Positions 35,915 through 46,457 of a stretch of 64,000 nucleotides of DNA are shown here, piece by piece (the first letter of the stretch is position 1; the number at the start of each line of letters is the position of its first letter). Where the stretch lies: assembly GCA_021613535.1 (NCBI GenBank), contig CP075494.1:4960001-5024000 (forward strand), given 5' to 3'. The notes beneath the pieces are model-generated. The model was given only the letters and a program-made list of their open reading frames with translations. It made no database searches and had not been told where the DNA came from. The position numbers and the translations under genes are program-made. Origin of the DNA: Adineta vaga. Taxonomy: Eukaryota; Rotifera.

Positions 35915-37673
35915 ATGGCTTTGCCAATAAATTTTCATCGATTTCCTTCGAGAATTTCTGGTTTCTTTCTAAATTATTCCAGTGTTCGAGAAATTGAAGT
36001 TCGACGTACATCAGTTGCTACATTTCATCGTGCTCTTCAATTAGTTGTTCTATCCTATATATTTCTGTGAGTATGATTATATTTTTATTTCATTTATTGT
36101 CTCGTTTAGCTATATCGTTTGGAGAAGAAAAGGATATCAACGATTTCAAGAACCACGTGGTTCCAGTGTAATCAAAATAAAAGGAATAGGACGAGTTTCC
36201 GTGGGTAATCCAAGTTTTCTTATCAGTATATTGACAAAACTTTTGAAATATATCTCATTAGTTTACTTCCATCATTTTAGATAATACAACACAAACATTA
36301 TGGGATGCAAGTGAATTTGCTATTCCTCCTATTGTATGTATTTACCATCAACATTCTATTTGTATTATTAAATATCATGTTAATTTAGGAGGAAAATGCA
36401 TTTTTTATTGCCACTCGTAAAACAATTACTTATAGTCAGACACTAAGTATCTGTCCAAGTGTAAGTTGAACTTTAATTTCATGTTTTGCTTGCATATATA
36501 TATATATGTCAATTATATAGGCTTTAACTGAAAAATTATTCTGTAATGAAACCAAAAATACATGTAAACAAGGCAAACCGACAGATAATTCATTAGGTAG
36601 AAATACTTTAATGTTCTGTAATTTGGAAATTTGTATGTCTAATGTATTTTTCAATAGGAATTCTAACTGGCAGATGTCTGTCAAGTTTAGAAGATAAAAC
36701 AAAACAAGTTTGTGAAATAAAAGCATGGTGTCCTGAAGAATTATCGGACTCTACGTAATATATTTATTGATATATTCTTTCAAAAAATAAGACGTTCTTT
36801 TTTCTTTCAGAGATGATGAAATTGATGTTAATGATTTACGAAATTTTACTGTTTTTATTAAAACAATCGTATCATTTAGTGAATTTCAGATTAAACTGTA
36901 TGTGGTGTTCATTTTCTTTTCGAAACTGCATATACGTTGTTGATTATTTTTACAGACGAACTGTGAAAGATGATACGAAATTTACTTGTCGTTTTCACAG
37001 TGATCTTACTCCACATTGCCCGATCTTTCGAATCGGTTATATACTTGATAAATTACTAGAAGAAGAAGAAGATTCCAAACCTAATCTAGCAGCACTTTAC
37101 TATCAAGTGATATTCAGAATGAATTAATATATTTAGTTTTATCTTTTGGTTTTGATTAGGGAGGCTTAGTTGAGATAAAACAAGATTGGAAATGTAATTT
37201 TGATTTTGAAAAAGATCGACGAGGATGTTTTCCTACTTATTCTTTCAAATTATTACAAAGTGGTGATGATCGTTTATCGCCAGGAATTAATTATCGGTAT
37301 GAAAAAAGTTCATTCTCTATTATCATCAATTGTAGCTATTTAGATACGCTGATAAATATCGTGCCAATGAAATTGAATATCGAACACTAACGAAAATGTA
37401 TGGAATACGTTTTGTGTTAACAATAACTGGTGAAGGTGGAAAATTTGATTTTTATTTTCTATTTTTAGCTGTTGGTAAGTTTTTCTATTTGATGAATATC
37501 TTCGCATATTATTAATTCATTTAGGATCGGGAATTAGTTGTATGGTGATCGCAGATTTTGTTTGTGAATTTATTTTTAAATATATTCATAAAAATAATGA
37601 ACAATATTGTCAGGGAAAGATTTGTATCTGCAATCTGGTTCAAGATGGAAATATTGAATCGATCAAATTGTAA
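35915..37673 (+). CDS. P2X-type ATP-gated cation channel, multi-exon
   Basis: ATG 35915 to TAA 37671-37673, with about a dozen short exons. The plan is that of P2X receptors: TM1 (A-L-Q-L-V-V-L-S-Y-I-F-L), then K-G-Y-Q and the ATP-contact strand V-I-K-I-K-G-I-G with both Lys. It continues with W-D-A-S-E-F-A-I-P-P, paired Cys (L-T-G-R-C, C-E-I-K-A-W-C-P-E-E), N-F-T-V-F-I-K-T, C-P-I-F-R-I-G, G-L-V-E-I-K-Q-D-W-K-C and G-I-N-Y-R for the Asn-Phe-Arg contact. R-T-L-T-K-M-Y-G-I-R-F supplies the last Lys. TM2 opens G-K-F-D-F-Y-F and ends with G-S-G-I-S. All phosphate-binding residues of the family are present, so ATP gating is likely. It is a plasma-membrane trimer by family. The tail after TM2 is short. 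Confidence 0.9.
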
Positions 37674-37942
37674 ATGTGCGTATAAGACAATGATATTTGT
37701 CGAAGATACATTTTCATACCTGTTGCTTGAATTTAGATAATATCGATCGATTTTGCTTATGTCACATACTAATCTTCTTGTTTGCTATCATTTTTCTAAT
37801 CCTATAAAAATGATTTTTTATTAAATTAAATAAATCTATATGAAACATGATGATATGCTTTTCATTTAGTAAAGCATTACTTAGAAGATTTCTTTTCTTT
37901 TAAATTGATATGACTTAAAAGCTTGTTTCAACAGAAGAAATC

Positions 37943-38987
37943 ATGAAACGTACAATATCTCTTTTCGCACTCTTCCTTCTCTCAATACTTCAAGTGAAAT
38001 CTCAGATATGTCAAGATATTGATCAATATGGTCAATGCTCAATAAATAGCGCGTGTGGTTGTTTTCATATGATCGATGCTGACAATTCTGGTGTATGTGG
38101 TTTTCTCTGGCCAACTTGTTCACAACTTCAACCATGTAATTCTACAAATAATGCCTGTCAACAACCGGATACCATCTGTGTCCATCATCCTCGATGTCAA
38201 AGTTTTCCTATCTGTTATCCAACGTCAATGATTGATCAACGAGTTTGTCCATCACCATCACCACCACCATCAATGACGACGACGACGACGACGACGACGA
38301 CAGCAGCAGCGACGATAACAACTGAGCAAATAGGTAAGTTGCATTTTTGTAACTTTAGCCTGCAGCATATTCCTTTTACTAGTTAATGTATCGACAACAT
38401 CGATACAATGGACAAGTACAAGCACGACTACTGCTCCGCCAAGTAAAATGAACTTTTTTATATCTCTCTTTCTAACTATTCTTGTTTTTTTTTGTAAAGA
38501 ATGTCCTAAATTAATAACATTTGATAATATTCAAAATGCTGTTCGTACGCCACAACCTATGCCTCTTGGATTCTCCGGTTTTCAATGGGTGAATGCCAAT
38601 TATATGAATGTTACGTATCACGAACAGATCAACGGTTTATCAGGGTATTCTGCTGCTTTATCAAGTGGTCATTTTATTGCAGTAAATAAGGACGGTCAAA
38701 ATTTAAATGTGATTATTAATGCAGCTGAAAGTTTTAGTTTAAAATCGATGGTAGTAGCATCAGCATGGAATGATAATCTTATACTAGAAATAACTGGCAA
38801 ACGAGGTGGCGCTGTTTTGAATTCGAAAAAATTAACATTGGACATGAAACCACAACAAATAGATCTTAATTGGTCGCATTTGGAAGTTGTTACTTTTTCG
38901 GCTTATAATGGAGCTTCGAATTCAACCGAAAAAGGCAAAGAAACATCATTTGGATTCGATAACTTATGCATTGAATTTACTAAATAA
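37943..38987 (+). CDS. Secreted protein: Cys-rich domain, Thr linker, beta-sandwich-like domain
   Basis: Three exons: 37943-38333, 38383-38442, 38500-38987, with GT-AG introns and matching phases. A clear signal peptide (L-F-A-L-F-L-L-S-I-L-Q-V-K-S) is followed by a domain with about ten Cys (C-G-C-F-H-M, C-G-F-L-W-P-T-C). A Thr-rich linker encoded by an ACG run at 38274-38301 comes next. A roughly 160-residue C-terminal domain opens C-P-K-L-I-T-F-D-N-I and holds G-F-S-G-F-Q-W-V-N-A and G-Y-S-A-A-L-S-S-G-H. Similar domains occur in secreted fungal and bdelloid proteins, but I cannot name the family. The layout (binding module, mucin-like linker, beta-rich domain) suggests extracellular carbohydrate binding; this is inference. 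Confidence 0.8.
38274..38301 (+). repeat. (ACG)n trinucleotide run inside the Thr linker
   Basis: A perfect ACG run coding for a poly-Thr stretch in the secreted protein. Its length is likely to vary between alleles. Confidence 0.85.
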
Positions 38988-39057
38988 AAACTATCTTATC
39001 AAAGTTTTTAATGTTTGTTTATCTTTATTTGAAATATAGAAAAGAAAATAGTCATCT

Positions 39058-41709
39058 CTAATCAACGATTGAGAATCGTTGCACGCGATGATTTTGACAA
39101 TCAGTAATATAAAGATTACCATATTGATCAAATGATAAACCTTCAGGCATATACAATTGATTCGCTTTATCGCCTCCATTATTACCACCGACAATTACAT
39201 TTTCTCCATTCATTCCTTTGTACCAACGCGTTATTCTGTGATTTCGACGATCAACAACGTATACTGTACCCATCAGATCGATACACACCCCACGAGGACC
39301 ATTCAGTTATATCAACTCCTGATCTCCATACTGATTACCAGCTACAATAATTCCTTCCGTTGCATTCTTCATCCATTTCATTACACGATTATTATTAAAA
39401 TCTGTCACATATACAGATTGTTCTTGATCAACAGCGAGGTATGTAGGAAAATTTAGCTGTTTGAGACGATCACCCTCTCCATTACCACCAGCCACTACTA
39501 TTCCTTCGGTTTGTCCTATTGAATATCGCTTTACAACATTCTCTTTCCAATCAGAGACGTAGAGATATCCCTGATCATCCATTGTTAAACCCCAACATGA
39601 AATGTTGTCGATCAAGATTTCTCCACTTTTTGTTCCATTACGACAAGACCATTGCATTACTCGTCTATTCCATCGATCGCATATTATAAGACTGTTTTTT
39701 TCTCTATTAACAAGTACATCTGTTGGTTTATTCAGTTGATCGAGTCGATATCCTTGGGCATTTCCACCTGCAACTACTTGCGCTTTCTTTGCACCTGATT
39801 TCCATTCTACAATACGATGATTTTCATAATCAGCAATAAAAATCGATTGCTTTTCATCTACGTAGAGACCACAAGGACCATCCAAATGTCTACATGTTTT
39901 ATCCGATCCATGTCCTCCAGCGACAGTCACTCCATTCTGCATCCATCTGGAATTGCGAGAAATATTTGGTAGACGAACTAAAACGAGAAAGAACATATAT
40001 ATATAGTAAATAACCATTTCTTTAATAAAAAAAGGAAAGAGGTTTCACCTTTAGTTTGCAGCATTTCATTCGATGCTCCATTGCTAAGAAGAAATAGATA
40101 ATGTCAAATAAAGACTTATATATATATATATAATTATGTAAACCTGTTACTAAATGATGATGCTTGTTCATCTATTATTGAATTAGTTTCATTTGCTTCT
40201 GTCATGGCATTCTAAAATATGCGAGAATTTTCTAGAATTGCATATATTCAGATGTACCCCAGCGCCCTTCCCATATTGTGAACATGCAGTATAATTTCTT
40301 ACCTTTATTTTACTTAGCAGTTGTTGACAAGTTGGTCGTTTATTAGGTTCATGAGACCATGATTGAGAGATGAGTACTGCATATGAAGCGGGAACAGTAT
40401 GTGGAATATCAAGACGATCTCCTCTTAAAACAAATGCACTAATTGTTGACTCATCAGACTCTTCGTAAGGTTCACATCCAGTTGCCAATTCCCATAGTAC
40501 AACACCTAAAGCATAAACATCACTAGCTATTGTATTTTTTTCCATTCTCAATAATTCAGGAGCTTTCCATGGTAAAGTACCGACCGGACTATTTTGAGAT
40601 GATTGACGTGATGTTTCATGACGAATCTTAGCAAGACCAAAGTCACCAATCTTAACAACAAAACCTTGGCCTCCTCGAGAAACGAGAACATTGAGAGATT
40701 TGATATCTCGATGAATAATTGGCTTTGAATGCGTATGTAAATGATGAATACCTTTAGTCATTTGAAAAGCTATTGACCATCGATTCGACCAAGTTAATTG
40801 TAATATTTTTTCTCTTAAAATATCATAAAGAGAGCCAAGCGACATATATTCAACGACCAATGCATAATATTCTGGTTCGATACAAGCACCGAATATGTTC
40901 AGAATATGATCATATCGAATTCGATACATTGTTGAAATTTCTTTTAGAAATTCATTTTTAATATTATCACCGAGATGTTGAATTCGAATAACTTTAATAG
41001 CAACATCATGATCTTGCGACAGCCATTTGCCATAATAAACATCTCCGAATCCACCTTGTCCAATACATTTCATATGTACTAAATCATAGTATGGAATATA
41101 ATGAAAAATATATTCTTCTCGAATGATTTCTTGAGTTTTAGTAGAATCATTTGCCTTGATTATATTTTGCTCCAGATGATATTTAAATGATTGAAATCGT
41201 TGATTTATATGTCGTTCAATAGCTTCATATTGACCATACTGTTCTGTTTGCCTTCTTATCATTAATTCTACGACGTCATTCAATCTCGATTGAATAGTAT
41301 TCAAATCATTTTTTTGATCACATTCGTCTATTTTCGAATCAAAGATTTTTGTCACATTGATACCTAAATTAAGATCAACAGCGCTTTGTGACAGTTGAAG
41401 ATTTAGTTCTTCAAAATGTTGTTTGAAATTTTGATTGCGAAAAATCTTCAAAAACCATGATGTCTCATCGGTAAATTTTGTAACAAATTCCAAGCATTGT
41501 TCGATATTCGCTCGAAAAATACAGAGAGTTTTCTTCAAATCCAATCTTTTGAGATCATCTTCGTTCATTGATTTCAATACAGTCGTGATCGCATCGATTC
41601 TTTCTGCAAGTCTTATACATTGTTTTTCATTAGCTTTTACGTGTTCCACGCTTTTTCGAATTGCCATTCCCACATCATAGATGCTATGTATGACTGATAT
41701 TGGATCCAT
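39058..41709 (-). CDS. MLKL-like helical bundle + TKL-type kinase + NHL propeller, 4 exons
   Basis: Exons 41709-40303, 40211-40144, 40083-40049 and 39977-39307 join in frame (91-, 60- and 71-bp introns), giving 726 aa to the first stop. Residues 1 to about 130 match the MLKL-type four-helix bundle (A-N-E-K-Q-C-I-R-L-A-E-R-I, then F-L-K-I-F-R-N-Q-N-F-K). A helical brace follows, then a kinase at about 215-469. The kinase has G-Q-G-G-F-G-D-V-Y, V-A-I-K, H-R-D-I-K-S-L-N-V-L, D-F-G-L-A-K and A-P-E, so it should be active, unlike vertebrate MLKL. A linker then leads to NHL repeats (G-L-Y-V-D-E...N-H-R-I-V). Blades 1-4 precede a TAA at 39307-39309; blades 5 and 6 follow in the same frame to TGA... 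or equivalent stop at 39058. Read separately, kinase and NHL part look like two genes, but the splice phases argue for one. Confidence 0.82.
39307..39309 (-). other. Premature TAA between NHL blades 4 and 5
   Basis: The equivalent residue of three sister repeats is Gln (L-D-Q-L-N, L-K-Q-L-N, A-N-Q-L-Y), and here the codon is TAA, one C-to-T step from CAA. The same frame continues for 82 codons with two intact NHL repeats. Confidence 0.8.
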
Positions 41710-42102
41710 GCAAATAAAAGTATACCGATACTAACGTAGGACCTGTCTATTTAACGTATATCAAAGATTGAATTCTACATACTTTTTTAGTCCCAAATCG
41801 ACTACTGCCACGTATAGTTTATAGAGAATCCATGATATAAATAAAAATGTTTCGGTTAAATATTGACATGCATGATCAGAACAATTACACGTTCAAGCTT
41901 ATTGATAAAAAGAAATGAGCAAATATATTGAAGGAATATCTATAGGATCGACTAAAACAAGTAACGATTGACATTTCTCTTACTGTCTCTTGCACAACAC
42001 TTTCATTTCGTTGTGCAATGTGAGATAAACTACATGGAGTAAAAATATAAGGAGGCGTTCTTTTCTGTGTTGTATTACAATTCTTTTTTACTTAAACTAA
42101 GA
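41710..42102. other. Intergenic between divergent genes
   Basis: About 390 bases between the kinase gene and the PARP-type zinc-finger gene, probably with both promoters. Nothing else is seen. Confidence 0.6.
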
Positions 42103-42601
42103 ATGCTAAAAAGATACGAAGATCACGAATTAGGAGAATCAGCAAGCCGCCGTGTTAGTTATCATTGTAAAGCAGATTATGCTAAATCGTCGCGAGCAAT
42201 ATGTCATGGATGTGAACAAAATATCGAACAAAATGAGTTACGATTAGCATTGATGTTACAAGATGAGGAAGGTTATAAAAGCACGGCTTGGAATCATTTT
42301 GATTGTTTTTGGAAACATCCTGAAACGTGGAAATTAAATGGTACTCATGAAATATATGATTTTCTGGTACTTAAATATGCTGATCGAAAAAGGTGAGTTT
42401 AGCATATAATCCTTGTACACCGGATAACTTCGTATGTTTGATAGAATATCCAAAGAATTCGAAAAATTCAATGCAAGCAAAACAATAACAGCAAAACGAC
42501 GTAAAAGAAATGATAATGTTGATGATGAATATTTACCCATCAATGAGATGAATGGTCAAGAAAAGAAGAAAAAGAAGGTGAAACGCAATAAACAAGCATA
42601 A
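42103..42601 (+). CDS. PARP-type zinc-finger protein, 2 exons, 148 aa
   Basis: Exons 42103-42392 and 42445-42601 join in frame over a 52-bp intron. The start is ATG 42103; the frame upstream has only GTG. The protein opens with Y-H-C-K-A-D-Y-A-K-S-S-R and then C-H-G-C, and later W-N-H-F-D-C-F-W. This gives the C-x2-C...H-x2-C set of PARP-type zinc fingers, which recognise DNA breaks. The tail is strongly basic with K-R-R-K-R and K-K-K-K-K-V-K-R, a nuclear localisation signal. There is no ADP-ribosyltransferase domain, so this is a lone-finger nuclear protein. A role in sensing DNA damage would fit the desiccation-tolerant life of bdelloids but is inference. Confidence 0.85.
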
Positions 42602-42847
42602 CATTGACATAATCTTTTTTTCTTTTTAATAAAATGAAACAAATGTTGTGTTGTATTGTATATGATATTTATTCAGATGAAAAAAAAAGAGAAAAAATCA
42701 CAAGAAAATTCGCAGCATTAATACAGAATTGTATTAAGTACAACAAAGAAAAAAAATACTATAATGAGTAAGAATGTATATGTGTTCGATATTGGTGTAG
42801 TAAAAGCTGTTCTCATAACTAAAACGTTAATTTAGGTTAAATTTGTT

Positions 42848-44749
42848 TTAGAAAAGATCATATGTAGGCCATGCAGTCACACTAGAAATGATCGTATCCA
42901 TAACTGCTTTTAATTTAAATGCAAAACCATCATCGGTAGGTCTAGTGTTGACTGTGAATGCATACGAGAAATCATTATTTCTTCTTACTAAAAATGCAAT
43001 TGTTCCTCTCATGGCACCGTTATGGCCTTTGTATGAACTATCTACAATCCATCCCTTTCCATATCCAGAATTGACTGACGAGCCTGTCCACATTGTATTA
43101 ACGGTATTGATTTTCAAAATATCAGGCTTGAAATTAAAACCGTCTACTTTAGCCATGATACCTACAAGATCGATTGGTCGTGCGATCCATCCGCCGTTAG
43201 CATCCATACGTTGAACACGAAGATCGTATGCAGTACTTGGATAATATCTCACTTCGTCAGCTTTTCTACTGGCCAAAGTGTCTCCACCAATTACCATCTT
43301 GCTTGTATCTGGAGCATTATTGAAAATATTATTGCGAAGAAAGGCTTCATAACTTTGTCCAGAAACCTTTTCAATAATTCTTCCAAGAAGAATATATCCG
43401 AAATTAAGATATTCATATGTAGATCCAGGAACATTCTTTGGAGTTCTATTATCGAGCACCCAACTAATCAAGTCTTTCTGGTTGAGATCATAGTTCATAA
43501 ACATTGGATCACCACCATCGTTTGAGAAGCCACTAGTATGCTCGAGAAGGTGTTGAACGACGATATTGAGAACTCGTTGACTGTATGCTTTAGTTCCGTA
43601 TGTTGTTCCGAGTATACCAGATGCACCAAATACTGTTGAGTTCAATGAAAATTTTCCCTGCTCGATAAGTTTCATAATGGCAATGCCCGTCATAGGTTTA
43701 GATACACTAGCAATTCGAAACAGATGATTAGGATGTACTTTTTCGCCAGTCGAGGTATCAGCATATCCGAAACCTTTAGCAAAGACGAGGCGCTCTTGTT
43801 TGGTGATTGCAAGGGATAGACCCGGAATGGAATTCTGATCTATATAGGCTTGAATTTGGCTATTGATTAGAGAGAGATCATTTCCGTTCATGTTAGGATT
43901 TTCCCAGATGGCGGCGTAAAAATCGACATCATTCTTGGTGTAACCGCTGATGACTTTGAGACGGTAACCTTGATAATAATTGTTCGTAAACTCTGCTTGA
44001 TATGCTTTGCTGGTCATTGCATGGCGAGCTATCCAAGGATTACTTGCTTTCTTCTCGAAAATAGCAGCGTAGTAATCGACATTATTGACGCCATAACCGG
44101 AAACGAGAACAGGAATGTACCCTGCCGTAGTTTGAGTATTGAACTCGGTTTGATACTGTGCGGCTGTAAGACCATGTCGTGCAACCCAAGGAGGACTGTT
44201 AGCTAGTTTTTCAAAGATAGCAGCATATCTTGCTTCATTTCCGCTAGAGTATCCACTAATGTGCTTGAGTCTATATCCTTCCGATGTCCAACTGTTGAAT
44301 GTACTTTGATACTGAGCAGCAGTCATCCCATGTTTGCCTACCCAAGGAGCCACTCTACCAGCTGGCTTATCCCAGATGGCTACGTATTTATCAATACCAC
44401 CTGCGGCATATCCATTGACGAGAACTAGTCGGTAACCTTGTTGGATTGCGGCATCAAATTGCTGTTGATACTGACTGCTAGTCATTCCATGGCGACAGAG
44501 TTGGGATGGTCCGCTCGATTTTTCGAAAAGGACTGCAAAACGTTCTTCACTGTTGACAATGTAGCCACTGATGTAAAGGAGACGATAATTTTGTTGAGAA
44601 AGACTATTAAACAGATTTTGATATTCGGTAGAAGTCAAACCATGTCTAGCAACGAATGGTGCGTTGTCAGCAGCCTTAGCTACGTTGACGATGATCATTA
44701 ACAGCCATAAAGAAGCGGTCCAACACACGCAAGATTTACAAAGAATCAT
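42848..44749 (-). CDS. Secreted serine hydrolase (class C beta-lactamase fold) with five N-terminal tandem repeats
   Basis: Intronless, 633 residues from ATG 44749; the codon further upstream is TTG. A signal peptide ends near V-A-K-A. Five copies of a roughly 50-residue repeat follow, each of the form W-V-x-R-H-G-M/L-T-x-x-x-Y-Q...G-Y-R-L...S-G-Y...Y-A-A-I-F/W-E-K, as in the bacterial tandem repeat domain BTRD1. The C-terminal half (about 300-633) is a beta-lactamase/D-Ala-D-Ala-carboxypeptidase-type serine hydrolase. It has the nucleophile motif S-V-S-K, the second motif Y-L-N and a third motif G-H-N-G. This combination is known from bacteria and from fungal polyglycine hydrolases, so horizontal acquisition is probable. 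The substrate may be a peptide or ester; antibiotic hydrolysis should not be assumed. Confidence 0.92.
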   Translation of the reverse strand: MILCKSCVCWTASLWLLMIIVNVAKAADNAPFVARHGLTSTEYQNLFNSLSQQNYRLLYISGYIVNSEERFAVLFEKSSGPSQLCRHGMTSSQYQQQFDAAIQQGYRLVLVNGYAAGGIDKYVAIWDKPAGRVAPWVGKHGMTAAQYQSTFNSWTSEGYRLKHISGYSSGNEARYAAIFEKLANSPPWVARHGLTAAQYQTEFNTQTTAGYIPVLVSGYGVNNVDYYAAIFEKKASNPWIARHAMTSKAYQAEFTNNYYQGYRLKVISGYTKNDVDFYAAIWENPNMNGNDLSLINSQIQAYIDQNSIPGLSLAITKQERLVFAKGFGYADTSTGEKVHPNHLFRIASVSKPMTGIAIMKLIEQGKFSLNSTVFGASGILGTTYGTKAYSQRVLNIVVQHLLEHTSGFSNDGGDPMFMNYDLNQKDLISWVLDNRTPKNVPGSTYEYLNFGYILLGRIIEKVSGQSYEAFLRNNIFNNAPDTSKMVIGGDTLASRKADEVRYYPSTAYDLRVQRMDANGGWIARPIDLVGIMAKVDGFNFKPDILKINTVNTMWTGSSVNSGYGKGWIVDSSYKGHNGAMRGTIAFLVRRNNDFSYAFTVNTRPTDDGFAFKLKAVMDTIISSVTAWPTYDLF

Positions 44750-46457
44750 TTGATAGAACAAAATTGAGTTCAATTGATTTTGCTTGTATTATGTTTGATT
44801 TAGTCGTAGATAATGAAACTAAATATATCAAAGAAAAAAAACGATAATTCACTTTCTATAGAAACGGATAATTGGTAAAATTGAAATTCTTCTTCTCGTT
44901 CAATAATGTTCGCATAACTAAGCTTTCTGCGTAGTTACTATAGACTACATTCAGAGAGTACTTTCAAAAACATCTCTATATTCATACTAGCATTAAATGG
45001 TTACAACAGAATATACTTACATTAATTTTATCTTGATGTATAGTAGTTGTTTATGTATTTATTTAGATCGATATTTTTATATCTATTGATCAATAACTCC
45101 GTTAACAAATAGCGTTTGGTATGGTTTGTATGTGTACAACATACATTATTTATAGGACCGGTTTTTCACAATCGCTTTGTATAATAAGAAATTGCGTATC
45201 AATGAAATAAGTCATGTTCTATCTATTGTTTTGTCATAATTAACGTTCGCATTTTAGATTACTTTTGACGTCAGTCGTATACAAGCATATTCATATATAT
45301 TTATAGAAACGAACATCGTATTAAATATGACTCGCGGTGGAGTAGAGTATTTGAATAATATTGACGTCATTATACTTTCTTTTCTTTTCTTATGCGAATG
45401 AAGGTTTTATCGAAGGTGATTTTTGTAACAGTATTACTCAAATAAAATGTTAATTATTTTTGAAGATAATAGAAATATGTTTCATATTATCGAATTTTTG
45501 ATTCATATGTTGATCATTTTGAGGGAGTCGATGTTGTGTTTATATCCTTAACCAGCAATAAAAACATACATTATATAATAGGATAAAATGCGTCTAAAAT
45601 CGAGTTTCTCCCAACTGCGTAGTATTCCCTTGCTGTTCATTTTCCTCGTGTTTTGTCGGTACTACTTGATTTTGTATGTTTTGCATTGTATCTAGGATGA
45701 GTGCCTTGAGTTGCAATATCATCATTACAATAAAAGCCGGATATCCTTGGATCAGCATTTACCATATGTGTGAAAATAATATTAGGTATATCAAGCAAAT
45801 TTAGAAAATTAACAATAGAATTACGTTGGTCCATTTCTATTTGTCGACTTTCCGACAGATTCGATGTTTGATGACGAATAAAACGCATTAAATGAACATG
45901 AATTGAGGGTGAATTATTCCTGAATAAAGTAGAGTGTCAAGTTTTTCATAGAACATATCATAAATAATAGTCGAACGTGTAAAATGCATAGATCACATCT
46001 GGCCAAAGATATGACGGTGAGAGAAGAAGAAAGCAGATAACCCATTGAAGTAATATACACATAATAGGAAGTGGAAATGACTAAGAGTCGAATAGACTTT
46101 CATCAATAAATTCAACTTCGAATGATGTTAACTAATATTTAATAACATATATTAGACTATTACAAACAATCAATAAAAAGTATACAGTTATTTTGCTTGA
46201 ATTTTTTACAAAAAAACATATTATCGCTATAAATTAAATGCTGAAAGAAATAGTATTGATCAATGATATTTCTTTAGATTCATTCAATAAAAAGATCACA
46301 ATTGATGTTTTATGTCATATCAGACATATCTCTTCAAACTGTCTTCGGATACAAATTTTTACGATACGAAAGAAACATCAGGAAAAGTATTACTGATTAG
46401 TTACAAATGTCCAGTACTATGGTGAAAAGTACGAAACGAATCGATATTGTCTTTTCT
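44750..46457. other. Intergenic, one weak coding trace
   Basis: About 1.7 kb of AT-rich DNA. The only trace of coding is the 83-codon frame at 45888-45637 described separately. No RNA gene or mobile element is seen. Confidence 0.55.
45637..45888 (-). pseudogene. Possible relic N-terminal exon (lipid-phosphatase-like?)
   Basis: An ATG-started frame of 83 residues. Its middle, D-P-R-I-S-G-F-Y-C-N-D-D-I, faintly recalls the G-F-x-C-N-D-x-S-I segment near the N-terminus of lipid phosphate phosphatases. No further exons of that family were found on either side. It could equally be a chance frame. Confidence 0.2.

Noticed and set aside
17821-39309. Alternative nuclear genetic code, because TAG and TAA occur inside genes
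   Set aside because: TAA, TAG and TGA all end other intact genes here, and only two isolated internal stops are seen.
39978-40017. Met start of a separate NHL gene
   Set aside because: The apparent N-terminus is the pyrimidine-rich 3' end of an intron; the true coding begins after the TTTTAG acceptor.
40189-40300. C-terminal tail of the kinase ending in R-S-K
   Set aside because: It is read-through of the 91-bp intron after K-I-K; the donor GTAAGA and acceptor TTTTAG fit, and the spliced frame continues into the NHL part.
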